A stretch of DNA of 64,000 nucleotides, taken from contig JAALGY010000052.1 of NCBI GenBank assembly GCA_032358165.1, forward strand, positions 744,001 to 808,000, given 5' to 3'. Position 1 is the stretch's first letter. The number at the start of each line of letters is the position of its first letter. Shown piece by piece: positions 1 through 11,200 of this stretch. A model generated the notes under the pieces. That model had not been told where the DNA came from, searched no databases, and saw only the letters and a program-made list of their open reading frames with translations. Source of the DNA: Diplosphaera chodatii (Eukaryota; Chlorophyta; Trebouxiophyceae; Prasiolales; Stichococcaceae). The position numbers and the translations under genes are program-made.

Positions 1-371
1 CCATGAAGCGGCCTGGCCAGATCAAGAAGACGTGCTACGCACAGACCAGCCAGATCCGCGCCATCCGCAAGAAGATGGTGGAGATCATGCAGCGGGAGGC
101 GTCGTCGTGCGACCTGAAGGAGCTGGTGGGCAAGTTTATCCCGGAGTCCATCGGCAAGGACATCGAGAAGGCGTGCCAGGGCATCTACCCGCTGCAGAAC
201 ACCTTTGTGCGCAAGGTGAAGGTGCTGCGCTCCCCCAAGTTCGACGTGACCAAGCTGATGGAGGTGCACGGCGACTACACCGAGGAGGTGGGCCAGACGA
301 TTGACCGCCCCGCGGAGGATGCGCCGGCGGCTGACGCGGAGATGGCGACAGAGGAGGAGACGGCGGCATGA
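1..371 (+). CDS. RPS3A: 40S ribosomal protein eS1 (S3a), 3' part only
   Basis: This is the C-terminal part of eukaryotic ribosomal protein eS1 (S3a), a component of the 40S small subunit near the mRNA exit channel. The frame reads [20 protein letters not shown] and then a stretch with KKMVEIM and [17 protein letters not shown], all characteristic of the family. The last 20 or so residues are an acidic, Ala/Glu-rich tail ([11 protein letters not shown]), and the stop is TGA at 369-371. The first bases belong to an upstream codon or exon, so the N-terminal half lies outside the window. The Met at position 3 is probably internal. The identification is secure; only the left boundary is unknown. 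Confidence 0.95.
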   Translation, partial: MKRPGQIKKTCYAQTSQIRAIRKKMVEIMQREASSCDLKELVGKFIPESIGKDIEKACQGIYPLQNTFVRKVKVLRSPKFDVTKLMEVHGDYTEEVGQTIDRPAEDAPAADAEMATEEETAA

Positions 372-805
372 GGCGCCCTTCCACAGCATCGTGGTGTTGT
401 GGCCCTCAGCTGCACGCGCTTGCAAACCCTTGACGTCCTGTAATCAGTGGGGCACAGACTGCACTGCACCATGCGCGCCTATGCCAGGTTCTGGCCACCT
501 ACAGCATGCCACCTGCCAGTCGTGCTCGGATAAAACCTGATGCGTCACCGGATGACATCATCCGGATCCAAAACGTTCCAATCTGGGCAAAGCCGGCTGC
601 AGCTGAGCCAGTCCGCACAGGACTTGTCGTGATTCCTCTGGATCCACATTGTCAGATTTACCGGTGTGTTGCCACGCGCTCGCACGGTGTCGCCACCCTC
701 TCGAGAGGCCAGCTACGCTTCTTCTTGGCCGTCGTGGCGATGGATCTGCAGCACTGATCACCCTCATCGCATGATCGAAGGCACTTGATTTGTCTGGTAG
801 CAGCC
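372..805. other. Intergenic: eS1 3' UTR and bZIP gene upstream region
   Basis: Between the eS1 stop and the first ATG of the bZIP gene I see no credible exon. It should hold the eS1 3' UTR and the promoter and 5' UTR of the next gene. No TATA box or strong repeat stands out. Confidence 0.6.
439..443 (+). terminator. TGTAA polyadenylation-type signal behind eS1
   Basis: TGTAA is the usual near-upstream polyadenylation signal in volvocine and related green algae. This copy lies about 70 bases after the eS1 stop, a typical distance. The motif is only five bases long, so it could be chance. Confidence 0.4.
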
Positions 806-3800
806 ATGGCACCAGCAGGGAGGAAGCGGCAGGCGGACGCCAACATGGACAACTTCAATTACCTTCACATCCCGGGCAGTGATGAGCCCATCGAATACAT
901 TCCTGTTGATGACTTCTTCGACCAGGTGATCACAGGCTGTTGCGCGCTGCAGACCACTGAATTGACCTTGATTGGGCACTGCGTTCAAAACTGATCAATC
1001 TTGATCAACGGCAAAACAACATCTGCTGTGTGGCCTGATACCCTGTCCTTCCGGCCGTTGGTCACAGTATCTGGAGCTGCTGAACTTTGCCGAGGATGGC
1101 GAGCCGTCACCAGGCATGGCCAAGGGAGCACGCGTGGAGGCCAAAGAGCTCCCTGGTGCGGTTTCGCATCCTTTGGTGGAGCGGCAGTATGGTGGTGCTG
1201 CTGGCGACTCGTTTCGCAGATACGACGCTGGCGCTGCGCCAGATCAGCTGTCTGCTCACCCGTGAGCTGACCAGCCGACTGTTGCATGTGTGCGCGCAGA
1301 ACGCAACAACTCTGGAGGAGACACGGGGCCCAGCACAGACAGTGGCAGTGGCACCGTGTATGGCATCTCACCGCCGATGTCAGCCAACAACGGCGGGCAG
1401 GGTGACGCCACGCTGGCTGGCGGGGCGCCCACGACGCCGATCACCCCGATGTCCCGCTCCGAGTCAGATGCCACGTACACCTCCTCGCCGCCACGGCAAA
1501 CAGCACCGTACCCCCCGGCAAGCATGCCCATCACATCAGGCGCTGCGCCAGTCACCAGCGGCACCTTGGTGAGCAGCACTGCCCTGTGGCCGAGCAGAGC
1601 CTCTGTGTTATGCCAGACAACGACAACTTCTGACAGCAAGTGCCAAGCCCTGATTTGCCCACTGCCCATGCATGCAGGCACCGGGAGCGCAGGCAGGTGG
1701 ACCACCAGTGATCAGCAGCGGCTCAGCTGTCATCAGCGGCATGCCAGACCAGCTGCAGGACCGCAACGGTGAGCAGGTTTCAGACAGCCAATGCACACGT
1801 GTACCCTAGCACACAGACAAGTATTGACAGGGAGCATCTGGTCATGCAGTGCCGCAGCCGAAGCAGCGGAGGCGGCGGGTGCGGGACGAGCGCCAGCAGA
1901 TGCTGAACAAGCTGGCGCAGATCCGCTACAGGTGAGTGCCTGTCCTCTACTACAGACGCAGCCGCAACACAGCCTCCTAACTTAGGTGTCCGACAACATA
2001 CTGACATCTTGCAGCTGTTTCTGGCCTCTCAGGTGGACACTGCTGTGCCCTGCAGGGAGCGGAAACGGTCCAGGGTGGATACGCTGGAGGGTGATATTTC
2101 CGCTCTCGAGGCACAAATTGCAGACCTGCGGGTGCGTCAGGCTGAGAACGCTGATCTTGAGCAGCAAAACAGGTGCGTGGTAGGGGGCCAGCATGCTACC
2201 TATTCTCATGACACGCATGTGCTCCAAGCCAATGTGCCCACCATGCATCACCTCAGGAACTGTGGCTGCAGCCATGTGCAAACATAGTGGGTTGCATGTG
2301 TGAGTGTCATGTCTGAACGGAATGCAACACAAACCGTGTGGCTGCCTGGGCAGAGCGCTGGCGGCACAGATCGAACAGAAGGACTCCGCAATCGCGGAGG
2401 CGCAGCACAATGGCGCCAAGATGCCACAGCCGCTGCCGGGCACTGCAGAGTCTGCACGTGGCGGCCTGCCCAAAGACACGCCAGAGGACCTGGATCGACT
2501 GGTCAAGGAGTGGCTCGACAAGGTGCTGCAGCCGATGGCATACATGGAAGCATGGCCTTTGGGCATCTGCTGTCTGGGCATCTGCTGTCGATGTGCACTG
2601 CCTATCAGCGAGCTTGCTCTATGCTGCGTCTGTATGCGTGAAGATGGAGTCGGCGCATGTCATGTTGAACATGGCGCCATTGTGCATATTGCACATTGCA
2701 CACATGTGCACTTCGCACGTGCACTACAAGGCATGAGCCTCTGTAGACTTCCTATCGTGAGTATTCAACTGTTGGTGATCTGCAGTCGGCGGAGATCATC
2801 AGGTTGGTTGATCTCATCGGCCTGGGTGAAGGCAACAAGAAGCCGCTGGGGCGGCTGAAGAACGACCTGAAGCGCTCTGTGAGCAGGACGTTCTCCGCCA
2901 AGACCCGCGACATCCTGAAGGACGTCGAGCCGCGACTTTCGGTATGTACTGTGGCTTCAGCAGACATGAGCACGAGCCTGTCATTCCTTGCGTTACAAAT
3001 CCAGCTCAGTGTTCACGCATTATACATCTGGCTTACGAAGCAGTGCATGTGCTCACGTTGTTGCTTGTTCTCGCCTGCAGGAGATGGTGAACGATGTGAC
3101 GACGCTGTGCATCCGGGTGATGCGTCTGCAGGGCGCCCAGGTGGAGCAGCTCATGACCGCGGACTACGACATGTGCGCCCTCCTGCCAGCTGCTGCACTC
3201 CAGCATGGCATGACTGTCCAGATGCAGCTGTACGCACTGAGCAGCCCACATACTAATGTTTGGAGTCCGATGTGCACTTGTGAAGTATGTTACAGCCCAA
3301 TGCTACTGACCTGACCAACAGGCTGGAACGTCAAGGACGAACATCTTCTGATGTGGCCTCTGCGCTGCTGCAGGGTGTGCTCAATGAGTGGCTGGAAGGA
3401 GGAAGGCAAGTGGCTGAAGGCGGCGCGCGAGCTGGACTTCACCTCCGAGCAGCGCAAGCGCGTGCTTGCTGCCCGCGACGAAGCGCTGGGCATCCTCCAC
3501 GAGTGCGTGTCTGTCACAAGCCTCTTCACCCGTAGTCTGTCGAGCAGCCACCACTGCAACCATGCCTATGCATCACCTCTCGCCCAAGCCTGGCAGAATT
3601 TTGAACATCTGGATGCGTTTCCAGGTTGTACGGGGAGCGGCAGGCGATCAACGCACAGGTGCTGCATGGCATGCAGCCGGGGCTATTCAACCCTGCAGCC
3701 GGCAATGACGGCGCCACAGCTGCTGCCAAGGTGAATTTGAACATACTGCATGGCGGGATAGGGTAGCCCCTCGCATTGTAGGCAGTATAACGGCATCAAC

Positions 3801-4229
3801 ATGTTCGCTGCATGGAAGGGGATGGCTATCAAGACGCGGCAGTAAATGGATAGGTTGCTCTCATGGGGGACCATGGGAGAAGCTCTCGATCCTCGCTGAT
3901 CCACAGGAGATGGTGCGGCTGCTGGATGCGCTGGGCGCCAACCTGGCTGCCGAGCAGAAGGAGCTCGCCCGCCAGGACTTTGTGCTGTTCCGCCAGCTGC
4001 TGACGCCCATCCAGGTGCCCTTTGTGCACGGCAGACGCGCTATGTGGCCCCCGCCTGCCAGCTGTGTGCCAAAAGGCACATCGCACCCGTCTCAGCATGC
4101 AGCAATGCACATGCTGACGCAGAATGTGCTTGCGCCATGCAGGCTGGCCTTCTGGTGTCCTACAGCTACCCCGATCACTGCGATGCCCTTGCCCTGATGA
4201 ATGCTGTCTACGCACTTGCGACATCGTGA
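806..4229 (+). CDS. bZIP transcription factor with long C-terminal helical region
   Basis: This is a multi-exon gene. Exon 1 (806-925) encodes MAPAGRKRQADANMDNF and further residues to FFDQ; exon 2 starts at 1068 (YLELLNFAEDGE). A Ser/Thr/Pro-rich low-complexity stretch follows. Then comes a bZIP: a basic run QPKQRRRRVRDER, then NKLAQIRYR split by a phase-2 intron, then ERKR. Leucines at seven-residue spacing follow in VDTLEGDISALEAQIADL, so the N-x7-R signature and zipper are both visible. Downstream exons are helical (EIIRLVDLIGLGEGNKK; ARELDFTSEQRKRVLAARDE; EMVRLLDALGANLAAEQKE) and end YPDHCDALALMNAVYALATS, stop TGA. The role is inferred as nuclear DNA-binding regulation. The C-terminal region (about 250 residues) might be a DOG1-like partner domain, but I cannot show it. 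The exon 2/3 junction near 1260-1290 is not resolved: phases do not fit the obvious sites. Confidence 0.75.
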
Positions 4230-4616
4230 TTGGTACAACCTCCTTAGGGAATGCAAAGCGGTGCATCACAATTGCATCGCAGTCTCGTTGCCCGGACTTC
4301 TGGTTTCGCATTGACGGTATCTAGCAGTCCTTATGGACACTGAGTGCCTGCCTCCAACGATGAAGCTTTTCAGGCTTCGCAATCACCTTGCTTTTGGCCA
4401 TTCGGAGTTGCGTGCATGATGTCATGCTCAAGTGGTTTGCTGCTGATATGGGATCATGTTCGATATACGAGAAGATGGTTTGAGCTTGCCATGTCCTGGT
4501 TGCTGTTTGTCAATCTACACATATTGCCAGGTGACAACGCTGTCATGATGTTCTTCACTTCGCAAACGCCTCCAGTACCCAACGCTCAGCACTTGAGCGC
4601 ACAGCCAGGTGCTGGA

Positions 4617-5051
4617 TTAGATGCCTTGTGTGTTGTGCCCAAGGGGCTGCACAACCGGCTGATTTCCTGCAAGGAAGGTTTGCAGGAAGGGGCTGTCGTT
4701 GTTCTGCCTCTTCAGCAGCTGCTGCGGCTTTGTCAGATAGTCTGCAATCAGGTGGTGGCGCTGCTTGTGTTGCAACAATACCATCTCGAGCTCCTCCCTG
4801 CCCTTGTACACCAGCACGTCGACAGTCCCAGGGTTCCTCAGGTTTGCATTGAGCTTGAACAGCTTGGCAACGTTGCTTCGCAGCTCCTGCACTGTTGTGA
4901 TCTCCTCCAGCTTGTAGTTGTTCACGACCCACGGGAGGCACCTGGCAACCTCGCGAAACAGGTCGCGCGCTTTGTCTGGAGATGTTGAGGCTTCAGCAGG
5001 CGTGGCTAGCGATCCCAGCTTTACAAAACGGGGCACGGAGCGCATCGCCAT
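4617..5051 (-). CDS. NDUFA6: NADH:ubiquinone oxidoreductase LYR subunit NDUFA6 (B14)
   Basis: This single-exon gene encodes 144 residues starting MAMRSVPRFVKLGS. It matches the complex I accessory subunit B14/NDUFA6, an LYR-family protein that holds the mitochondrial acyl carrier protein on the peripheral arm at the inner membrane. Family features seen are ARDLFREVARCLPWVVNNY (where the LYR helix lies), TVQELRSNVAKLFKLNANLR, NPGTVDVLVYKGREELE and KQRHHLIADYL. The LYR triad itself reads LFR, as is often relaxed in this subunit. The C-terminal tail after ADYL (about 35 residues, Gln/Pro-rich) is longer than usual. An upstream in-frame non-ATG extension exists, but the ATG at 5051 fits the family N terminus. 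It is convergent with the bZIP gene. Confidence 0.88.
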   Translation of the reverse strand: MAMRSVPRFVKLGSLATPAEASTSPDKARDLFREVARCLPWVVNNYKLEEITTVQELRSNVAKLFKLNANLRNPGTVDVLVYKGREELEMVLLQHKQRHHLIADYLTKPQQLLKRQNNDSPFLQTFLAGNQPVVQPLGHNTQGI

Positions 5052-5644
5052 CTTGACAGACGCCCGATGAAGTGCCACAGGGATACAGCAGCACGGGTCA
5101 GATGCTTGTTGCCTGCGCAATCTCTGCACTGTAAGTCACTGCCCGAAGCTCGACCCTACCTGCAATGCCGCGGAGTCACACTATGCCTTGAGATGACTCG
5201 GCCGATTTTGATCAACGCTCAGTTCTGGACTGCTGACACTGAGCCTACGCTTCACACAACGCTGCGTGAAAGCACAGGAGCTAGCCACCTAATCCGGTTA
5301 AGGGCTATGTTGAGTGTGACTCATTATATGGCGGCCTAACAACTCAACGCGTCAAACTGGCGGCCTAATAACTCAACGCGTCAAACAGAGTTGTTACATA
5401 TGGGATGTGCAGGCGGCTTGCGAGATTCCTGAACCAAGCTATAGCTTGACGTCGCTCCCCCGAATCGTTTCAATTGGGTCGTGAAGCAGCAGTAGTCTGC
5501 AGGGGGCAGGGCCAACTTTGATGCATACGATGCACTGAACAGCAGGCTGCCCAGCGCAAGTACTACAATCCCTTCGTTTGTTTGCGAGCTCTTGGTGCGG
5601 ACCTCAACTGCAGGATCATACACACGCACGTACTTGACGTAGTC
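5052..5644. promoter_or_regulatory. Divergent promoter region, NDUFA6 / helical-repeat gene
   Basis: About 590 bases separate two divergently transcribed start codons. The region holds a 29 bp tandem duplication (listed separately). An inverted pair, AACAACTC near 5338 and GAGTTGTT near 5388, brackets the repeat. I see no coding exon. Confidence 0.5.
5330..5387. repeat. 29 bp direct tandem duplication in divergent promoter
   Basis: Two head-to-tail copies, 5330-5358 and 5359-5387, share the core ACTCAACGCGTCAAAC and begin GGCGGCCTAA. They differ at one internal base (C/T) and at the last base. The ACGCGT palindrome occurs once in each copy. A two-copy promoter element or a simple recent duplication are both possible. 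Confidence 0.85.
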
Positions 5645-8084
5645 ATGGCAGGCGGCATGCGCAACATGTTTGAGCAGTTGCCTGACAGCCTGGAGGATAG
5701 CGAGTTGTGGACGACAAGCAAGAAGCAGGCACAGGCAGGCAAGAAGCGGCAGGTGCAGCGCAAGCATGATGACTCCTCCAACTCCTCCTCCAGCGAACAA
5801 ACCTGCACAAAGGATGTTCCAGCAGAAGGCGAATCGTCGAGTGGCCGCCTCGCCTCTGACACTCTCAGCAGAAGCCACCTGAAGCAGAGTACACCTGCCC
5901 AGTGAGTGGAGCTGCTGACGTCATTGCTATCAGGTTGCAAGACACGCCTCTGGTAGGAAGCAGGTGGACTGCTGCGGTAGTTTGTCAGAATGACACTGAG
6001 CAATATGCAGCACAGCCCAACACATGAGCCTGCCTTCTGACCTCTGTACATACTACTGTCATGCCCAAGCACCTGCATGTGTGGTGCAGGGCCAGCAGCT
6101 CTGCTGTGCTGCAGCCGCAAATCATCCGGCAACGTTTGCAGCAGGCTTGCCGCAAGGGCAACATGCCGGATGCAGACATGTTCAAGGGGAGCAATGTGGA
6201 GTTGAGGCTGTTCAGCATGCCTGCAGTGCTTGCAGAGAAGGTGTGCGATGTCGAGATTTCTGCATCGTGGGGTGTCACAGGATGCACACTGCCCAGAGAC
6301 TGAAGGCATGGTTTGACAATCACAGCGCTGACGTGCAGGCACTGAAGATGATCGAGCAGACCAACATGAGCCGTCACAAATTCCCTGCCAGTGGGTTACT
6401 GCGATGACCCTGCATTTGACAATCATTGTACTCGCAGTCTTCTTTGTCTGCATTTGGATGCAGACTCGGCGGCCATGATCACATCAATGTGAGGGCCTTG
6501 CTGCTATCCGCATGCAGTTCAGCTGAACACGATCATTGATGGTGTGGAGGAGCGTGCCAGGTGTGTGTATGCATGTGCATCATGACGACCCAAGTGTGCT
6601 CAAGCTCTATGTCCACTGTGGGAGCTCTTGTGGCTGCTGCTGCCACAGTTTGTGAGACTCCGCAGCACCACGGTGCGGGTGCGTGCCCGAGTAGGTGAGG
6701 CTGAGCTGCTGAGGTTTCGCAGGTTTGGCTTGCTTCCTGGAGTCGAAGGTTCTGAAGCGCCAAGCCCACGCCTGGTCAACATTGTGACGTGCGCAACATG
6801 CATGGTCGCCAGCATTTTAAGCCCCTGCTTCGGCAAACTGGACGTGTTGAGCTGTTGGTTCGAATTGCTCTGTGTACTACACAGCAGCTGATGTGCATCT
6901 TCAGCCCAGGTTTTGGAAAGTTGCAAACTGCTGTTTCGATGCCCTGCCCATGCTACTCTGCCGCAGGTGGCTGAAGGCGCTGGCAACCGACAACTCGTTG
7001 CCCGAAAATGTGCTGGTGGACTCACCCGTACCGCTGCGTGTGGCAAAACTGCAGCCAGGGGACGAACAAGACTTCCGGAGCTCTGCAGCCGCACTCGATC
7101 TGGGGCGGGACACTATTGCCAACCCGGTGGCATACCTCATGAAGATGATCTCCACCGTTGCCAGCGGCCAACGGAACAAACCAAACATCACCAGGTGCAC
7201 ACACAGTTGCATTTGAGCTTAACAGCAGGCGGCACTGCCCTGCAATCTCATTGGGTCGGCTCAACTGCGCATAGCACTTTTTCACGCAACCTTAACATGC
7301 ACCGCCTGCTGCCTGCCGCCCTGCCGGTGGACGCCACATGATCGTGTTTCCCGAATCCTAAGCGAAATCTTCTGTGCAGGCAAGTACCTGTGCCGCCCGG
7401 GGCGCGGCTGACACGGGAGGAGGTTGCTGCGCGGCTGCGGGACATGCTGAAGGAGCAGGGCATCACGAACATGCAGCGCTACAAGTTGCCGCTGCTGGAG
7501 GAACGCCTGACATCAATGCCAGCAGAGGCGGCAGTGCAGGTGCATACATGGCTTCAAACAAGACAGGGGCGTGCTTGCGACTTGCAGCCTGCAGGCCTCA
7601 AGCTGCGGCGCAACCGCATATAAATGCAGTGTCGGCATCAGCTGGGTCCCGATCATGTTGTGTGTGTATACATGCATGTTGCCCATGCGCAGGCACTTCA
7701 ACAGCTTTCTCAGCGCAAGCTGCCGGACCTGCAGCACCCGGCCGTATGGATATTGGCGTTGGTCTCAAATGTGGAGCATTCCTGGCAGTTCCAAGGGCCG
7801 AGAGGCAGCAGTGACGCTGCCGAGCAGCGGCGATGGGAGGAGTACAAGCGGTGCGCTGTGCACCTTCGAGAGGATTGCCAACAATGTGCTTGTTTGGATC
7901 ACGAGCACACGTGCATGCATTGAATCGGACGCCGTCTGCTGCCAACTGCAGGCGCTTGACGGACATCTGCCGCAGCAACTCTGTGTCTGAGGATGTGGTC
8001 GAAGCGGGCATTCTTGGGCGCCTCATGAAACTGCCGCCTCAGCAGGTTGATCCCAGCTTTGCTGCGTTCTTGGACAGCATATAG
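5645..8084 (+). CDS. Uncharacterised 393-aa protein with tandem helical repeats
   Basis: I could splice eight exons with consistent phases: 5645-5901, 6090-6240, 6339-6390, 6518-6560, 6967-7194, 7380-7539, 7693-7850 and 7952-8084, giving 393 residues. Residues 1-86 are polar, Lys/Ser-rich and likely disordered (KKQAQAGKKRQVQRK; SSNSSSSEQ). The rest is helical with a recurring pattern: VELRLFSMPAVLAEKALKMI (about 119-138), then LLEERLTSMPAEAAVQALQQ (about 282-301), then a looser third copy GILGRLMKLPPQQV (about 370-383) near the C terminus. Each repeats L-x(3-5)-P-x-x-x-A/V and is followed by a helix with a Pro-Ala or Asn-Pro turn (HPAVWILALV; NPVAYLMKMI). This loosely recalls the acidic helical domain of hnRNP Q/R, but I see no RRM. 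The function is unknown. The gene model is strong; the family suggestion is weak. Confidence 0.7.
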
Positions 8085-8259
8085 TTGGTGGTGCCATAGG
8101 CTGGTGGATTGTGGTGTGTGAGGGCACAGCACTTCTACAGGGTCTAGGACATGCGGCTCATAGTGATGCGTTCCTCGAGTTTAATGTGATTAGGTGGAAG
8201 GCATCTTTGGTCTGGCTGCGTGGCGCCTCGGCGAGTGCACGGAGCCCCGAGGGTGGCTC

Positions 8260-11200
8260 ATGGCGAAGATCTCTGCCGCTGCTCAGGGCAAGCTTGCTGA
8301 AGACACCTGCGGCAGGTGACTGCACATGACGTAGAGGCGCATCACAGCGCATACATCTGTGACTTGCAACTGCTGGAGTCACAGGATATGTCTCGCCACA
8401 TACGTGACCTTCACATTGACAGTCCATCATAGCCTGTCACTCTGACTAACCGGGTTGGTCGTCACCCACAGGTGTGGACAACCTGGGCACTGGGCCCGCA
8501 ACTGCCCCACCATCCGGTGCCATAGATGCGGCGAGACTGGCCATCATGGCAGCGTGTGTCCGATGGATGTCGCCGCCGCAAGCAGCGATGTGGCAGCCAG
8601 CGGCGAGTGGAGCAGCACCCAGTGGCACTCGGGCGATCGCCTGCACGACGACTCCCCCGGGGGGCAAGTGCATGTTCTGCCCCCCTGCCAGGAGTGAGAA
8701 GCTGCTGCACCACCCATGCAGCCAAGTGACCAACCTGCACTTGCACTGCTGCAGGATGACAAGGCAGGGATGTGTGTGCCTGCCTATCAACGGCAGATTT
8801 CCATTTGCTTCCTCAGACCACAGAACGACAGACTCGCAGCAGTGGAATGTCGCCTGTCAAACTACAATTAGATGGTTTCTGCATGCAGGCAGGATGGCAA
8901 TGTACAGCGCAGTGGCACGCCCAGCAGCCAGTCCTCTGCCCAGACCGCTTTCGAGCAGTCCCCCGGCACTCCTCAGTCCCAGGTACACCACGCCCTCGGA
9001 ACAGCATGCAGCCGATCCGCTCGTGATGCGCTGAGTGTGTGAAACGCCCTTCTCGTACAAACAGTCCAAGCTGAGGCGGTAAGATCCGCGCTTGTCTGCA
9101 GGACCTTTCCAGCAAGAAGTGGGAGTTTGGGCGCACCCAGTCATGGGCAGACCAGCTGCAGGACGAGATGATCAGTGAAGCACCACCCCCGCTACCAGCT
9201 CAGCAACAGCTCGACCACGAGGTACAAGCTCAACCATGATGCAAACTGTGCAAAGCGGGTGATGCTAGCTGTGCGGTGGCTGCAGCCTGCAGCAGCTGGC
9301 AGTTGATTGGCCAATGCTGCGCTACACCTCACCTGATTGTCACCAACCTAGCACCATGTGCGGCTGAAGCAGAATGGCGGCCATACTGACATGCCCACAG
9401 CCATCAGAGCCTCCAGCAAGCTCAGCATGGCAGTGCCGGAGGACTTGGTGGCTAGCAAACCAGTTGCTGAGGTCGTTGATGCCCCTGGAGCAAAGCGGAC
9501 TCCTGCAGCTATGCATGCAGAGGCAGCTTCCAATGAGGTATGTATGATTTGCAAGTTCCTAAACGTCGTCCATGTATGCAGCCACGGCTGCCTGCATTTT
9601 AAGATAGTGACACCCAGCATCCACCTGAGCTACCTCTTATTACCACAAATTATTGCAGTATGTTTTCGGCACACCCAACTAGAAGGTCAGCCGCTACTGC
9701 ATGCAGGTGCGGCAGCACTGTGATGACGTTGCCTCAGCAGTTTCGGCGGTGGTGCGCTGTCTGTGGAGCTTCACCGGCATGCCGAGGGCTCTGCGGGGTT
9801 GGCAGCTGATCGAAGGTTGTGCCTATGTTGTATGGAACATGTTGTCAGTGACTGGCTGGTTGCATAATGTCCATGTGTCAGCAGGCCACTTGTGCAAGAC
9901 AACTGGCATCTGAGGCTGCGTATTCAGCCTGCAAAGCCGGTTGATGCTGTTGCTGCTTGTGCTTGCAGATGACACGCCTATCGTGCAGGCGCTTGTGCAT
10001 CTGGCGATTAGCACTGCGGACGGGTCGGCAGCCGATGGGTGTGCTGAGCGACAGACACTGCTGCAGCTGCAGGCGGCAGTGGCAGAGATGCTGCCCCCAA
10101 GTGATCGTGGTGAGCAGCAGCAACTGCTCTTAGGGCAGGCGTGCATGCACAGATGCAGTCTGCTGCATCCAGTTGCATGTTGACGTGCAAGATATAAATC
10201 AGTCAACGGTCTGAAGCTGCATTCTGCAGGCGTGGGCGCTGCTGAGGTGCTGCTGGTGCTGTATGAGGAGCTGGCACTTGCTGCGGGGGGGCCAGCGGCA
10301 GGCCAGACGCCACGCGGGCAGCCAGGCCTCGATGCTATCGGATGGCAGGTGAGCGTTTGCTATGCCCAGGAGCAGGCCTGTGCCAGCGCTGACTCGGCTC
10401 GTGCAGTTTCGTTTGCTCAAGCTGATACCATGTCAGACCTTGCTCATCCGTTGCGACCGTGTTGCCGAGAACAACAGCAAAGTCATGCTCATGGCAGGTG
10501 GTTCATGACATCAAAGTCTCATGTCTGCAGGTGCTGCAGCTGCTGTGCTGCGAGCCTTGTATCCACGCTGGCGCTGGGCAGCCGCTGGCTTTCGAGCAGC
10601 TCTTCTTCAACGTGGGCGCGCTGCAGCTGCTGCATGCCACCGCCAGCCAGGCAAGCCATTTGCTCCATTTCGGGCGCCCGTCTACACAGCACTGCCGCTG
10701 ACTGCAGGGTCGGCCCACTGAGACACACTCGGTGTTGTATGATGGCAGGGACCTGACGCCACGTTTGGCAACGCGCTGCATGCCGCTGAGGCAGACGCGC
10801 CCTGGCTCTGCACAGGTGTGCACACTCTGGGAGCCCATCAGGCCCCTGTTCTTGCAGGCCGCAGCATCGTCGGGCGGCTGCCTGTACCTGTCGGGGCAGA
10901 TCGCAAGTGCAGCGCTGTGAGATGCCAGTGCATAGCCTCTGCCCTTGTCTTAACCGCAGCCTGTGGTAGCGCTGGCGCGCGCCCCATCCGCTCGGCCGAG
11001 CTGCTGCTCAGCCACATCCCACAGTCGCTCGTCGTCCAGGTGAGTGTGACTTGACTAATTGCGGTTAGTACCTCATTTCCTTACCAAAGTGGATACAGTG
11101 GACTGCATCCGCATGGACAGTGGCCAAGCTCATGTGCCGGCTATACAGGTGACGCATGCGGATGTCTGCGGACAGCAGGCACTGCCGGACCTGTGGGCTG

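Noticed and set aside
5563..6453. Minus-strand frame of 296 codons, Cys-rich
   Set aside because: It is antisense to exons 1-3 of the helical-repeat gene and to their introns, and has no domain.
6855..6870. GGTTCGAATT resembling a tRNA T-arm
   Set aside because: No acceptor stem, D-arm or anticodon arm can be placed around it; it lies in an intron of the helical-repeat gene.
8472..8664. Zinc knuckles as a retrotransposon Gag remnant
   Set aside because: No protease, reverse transcriptase, integrase, long terminal repeats or target-site duplication is seen nearby, and the gene has 14 in-phase exons.
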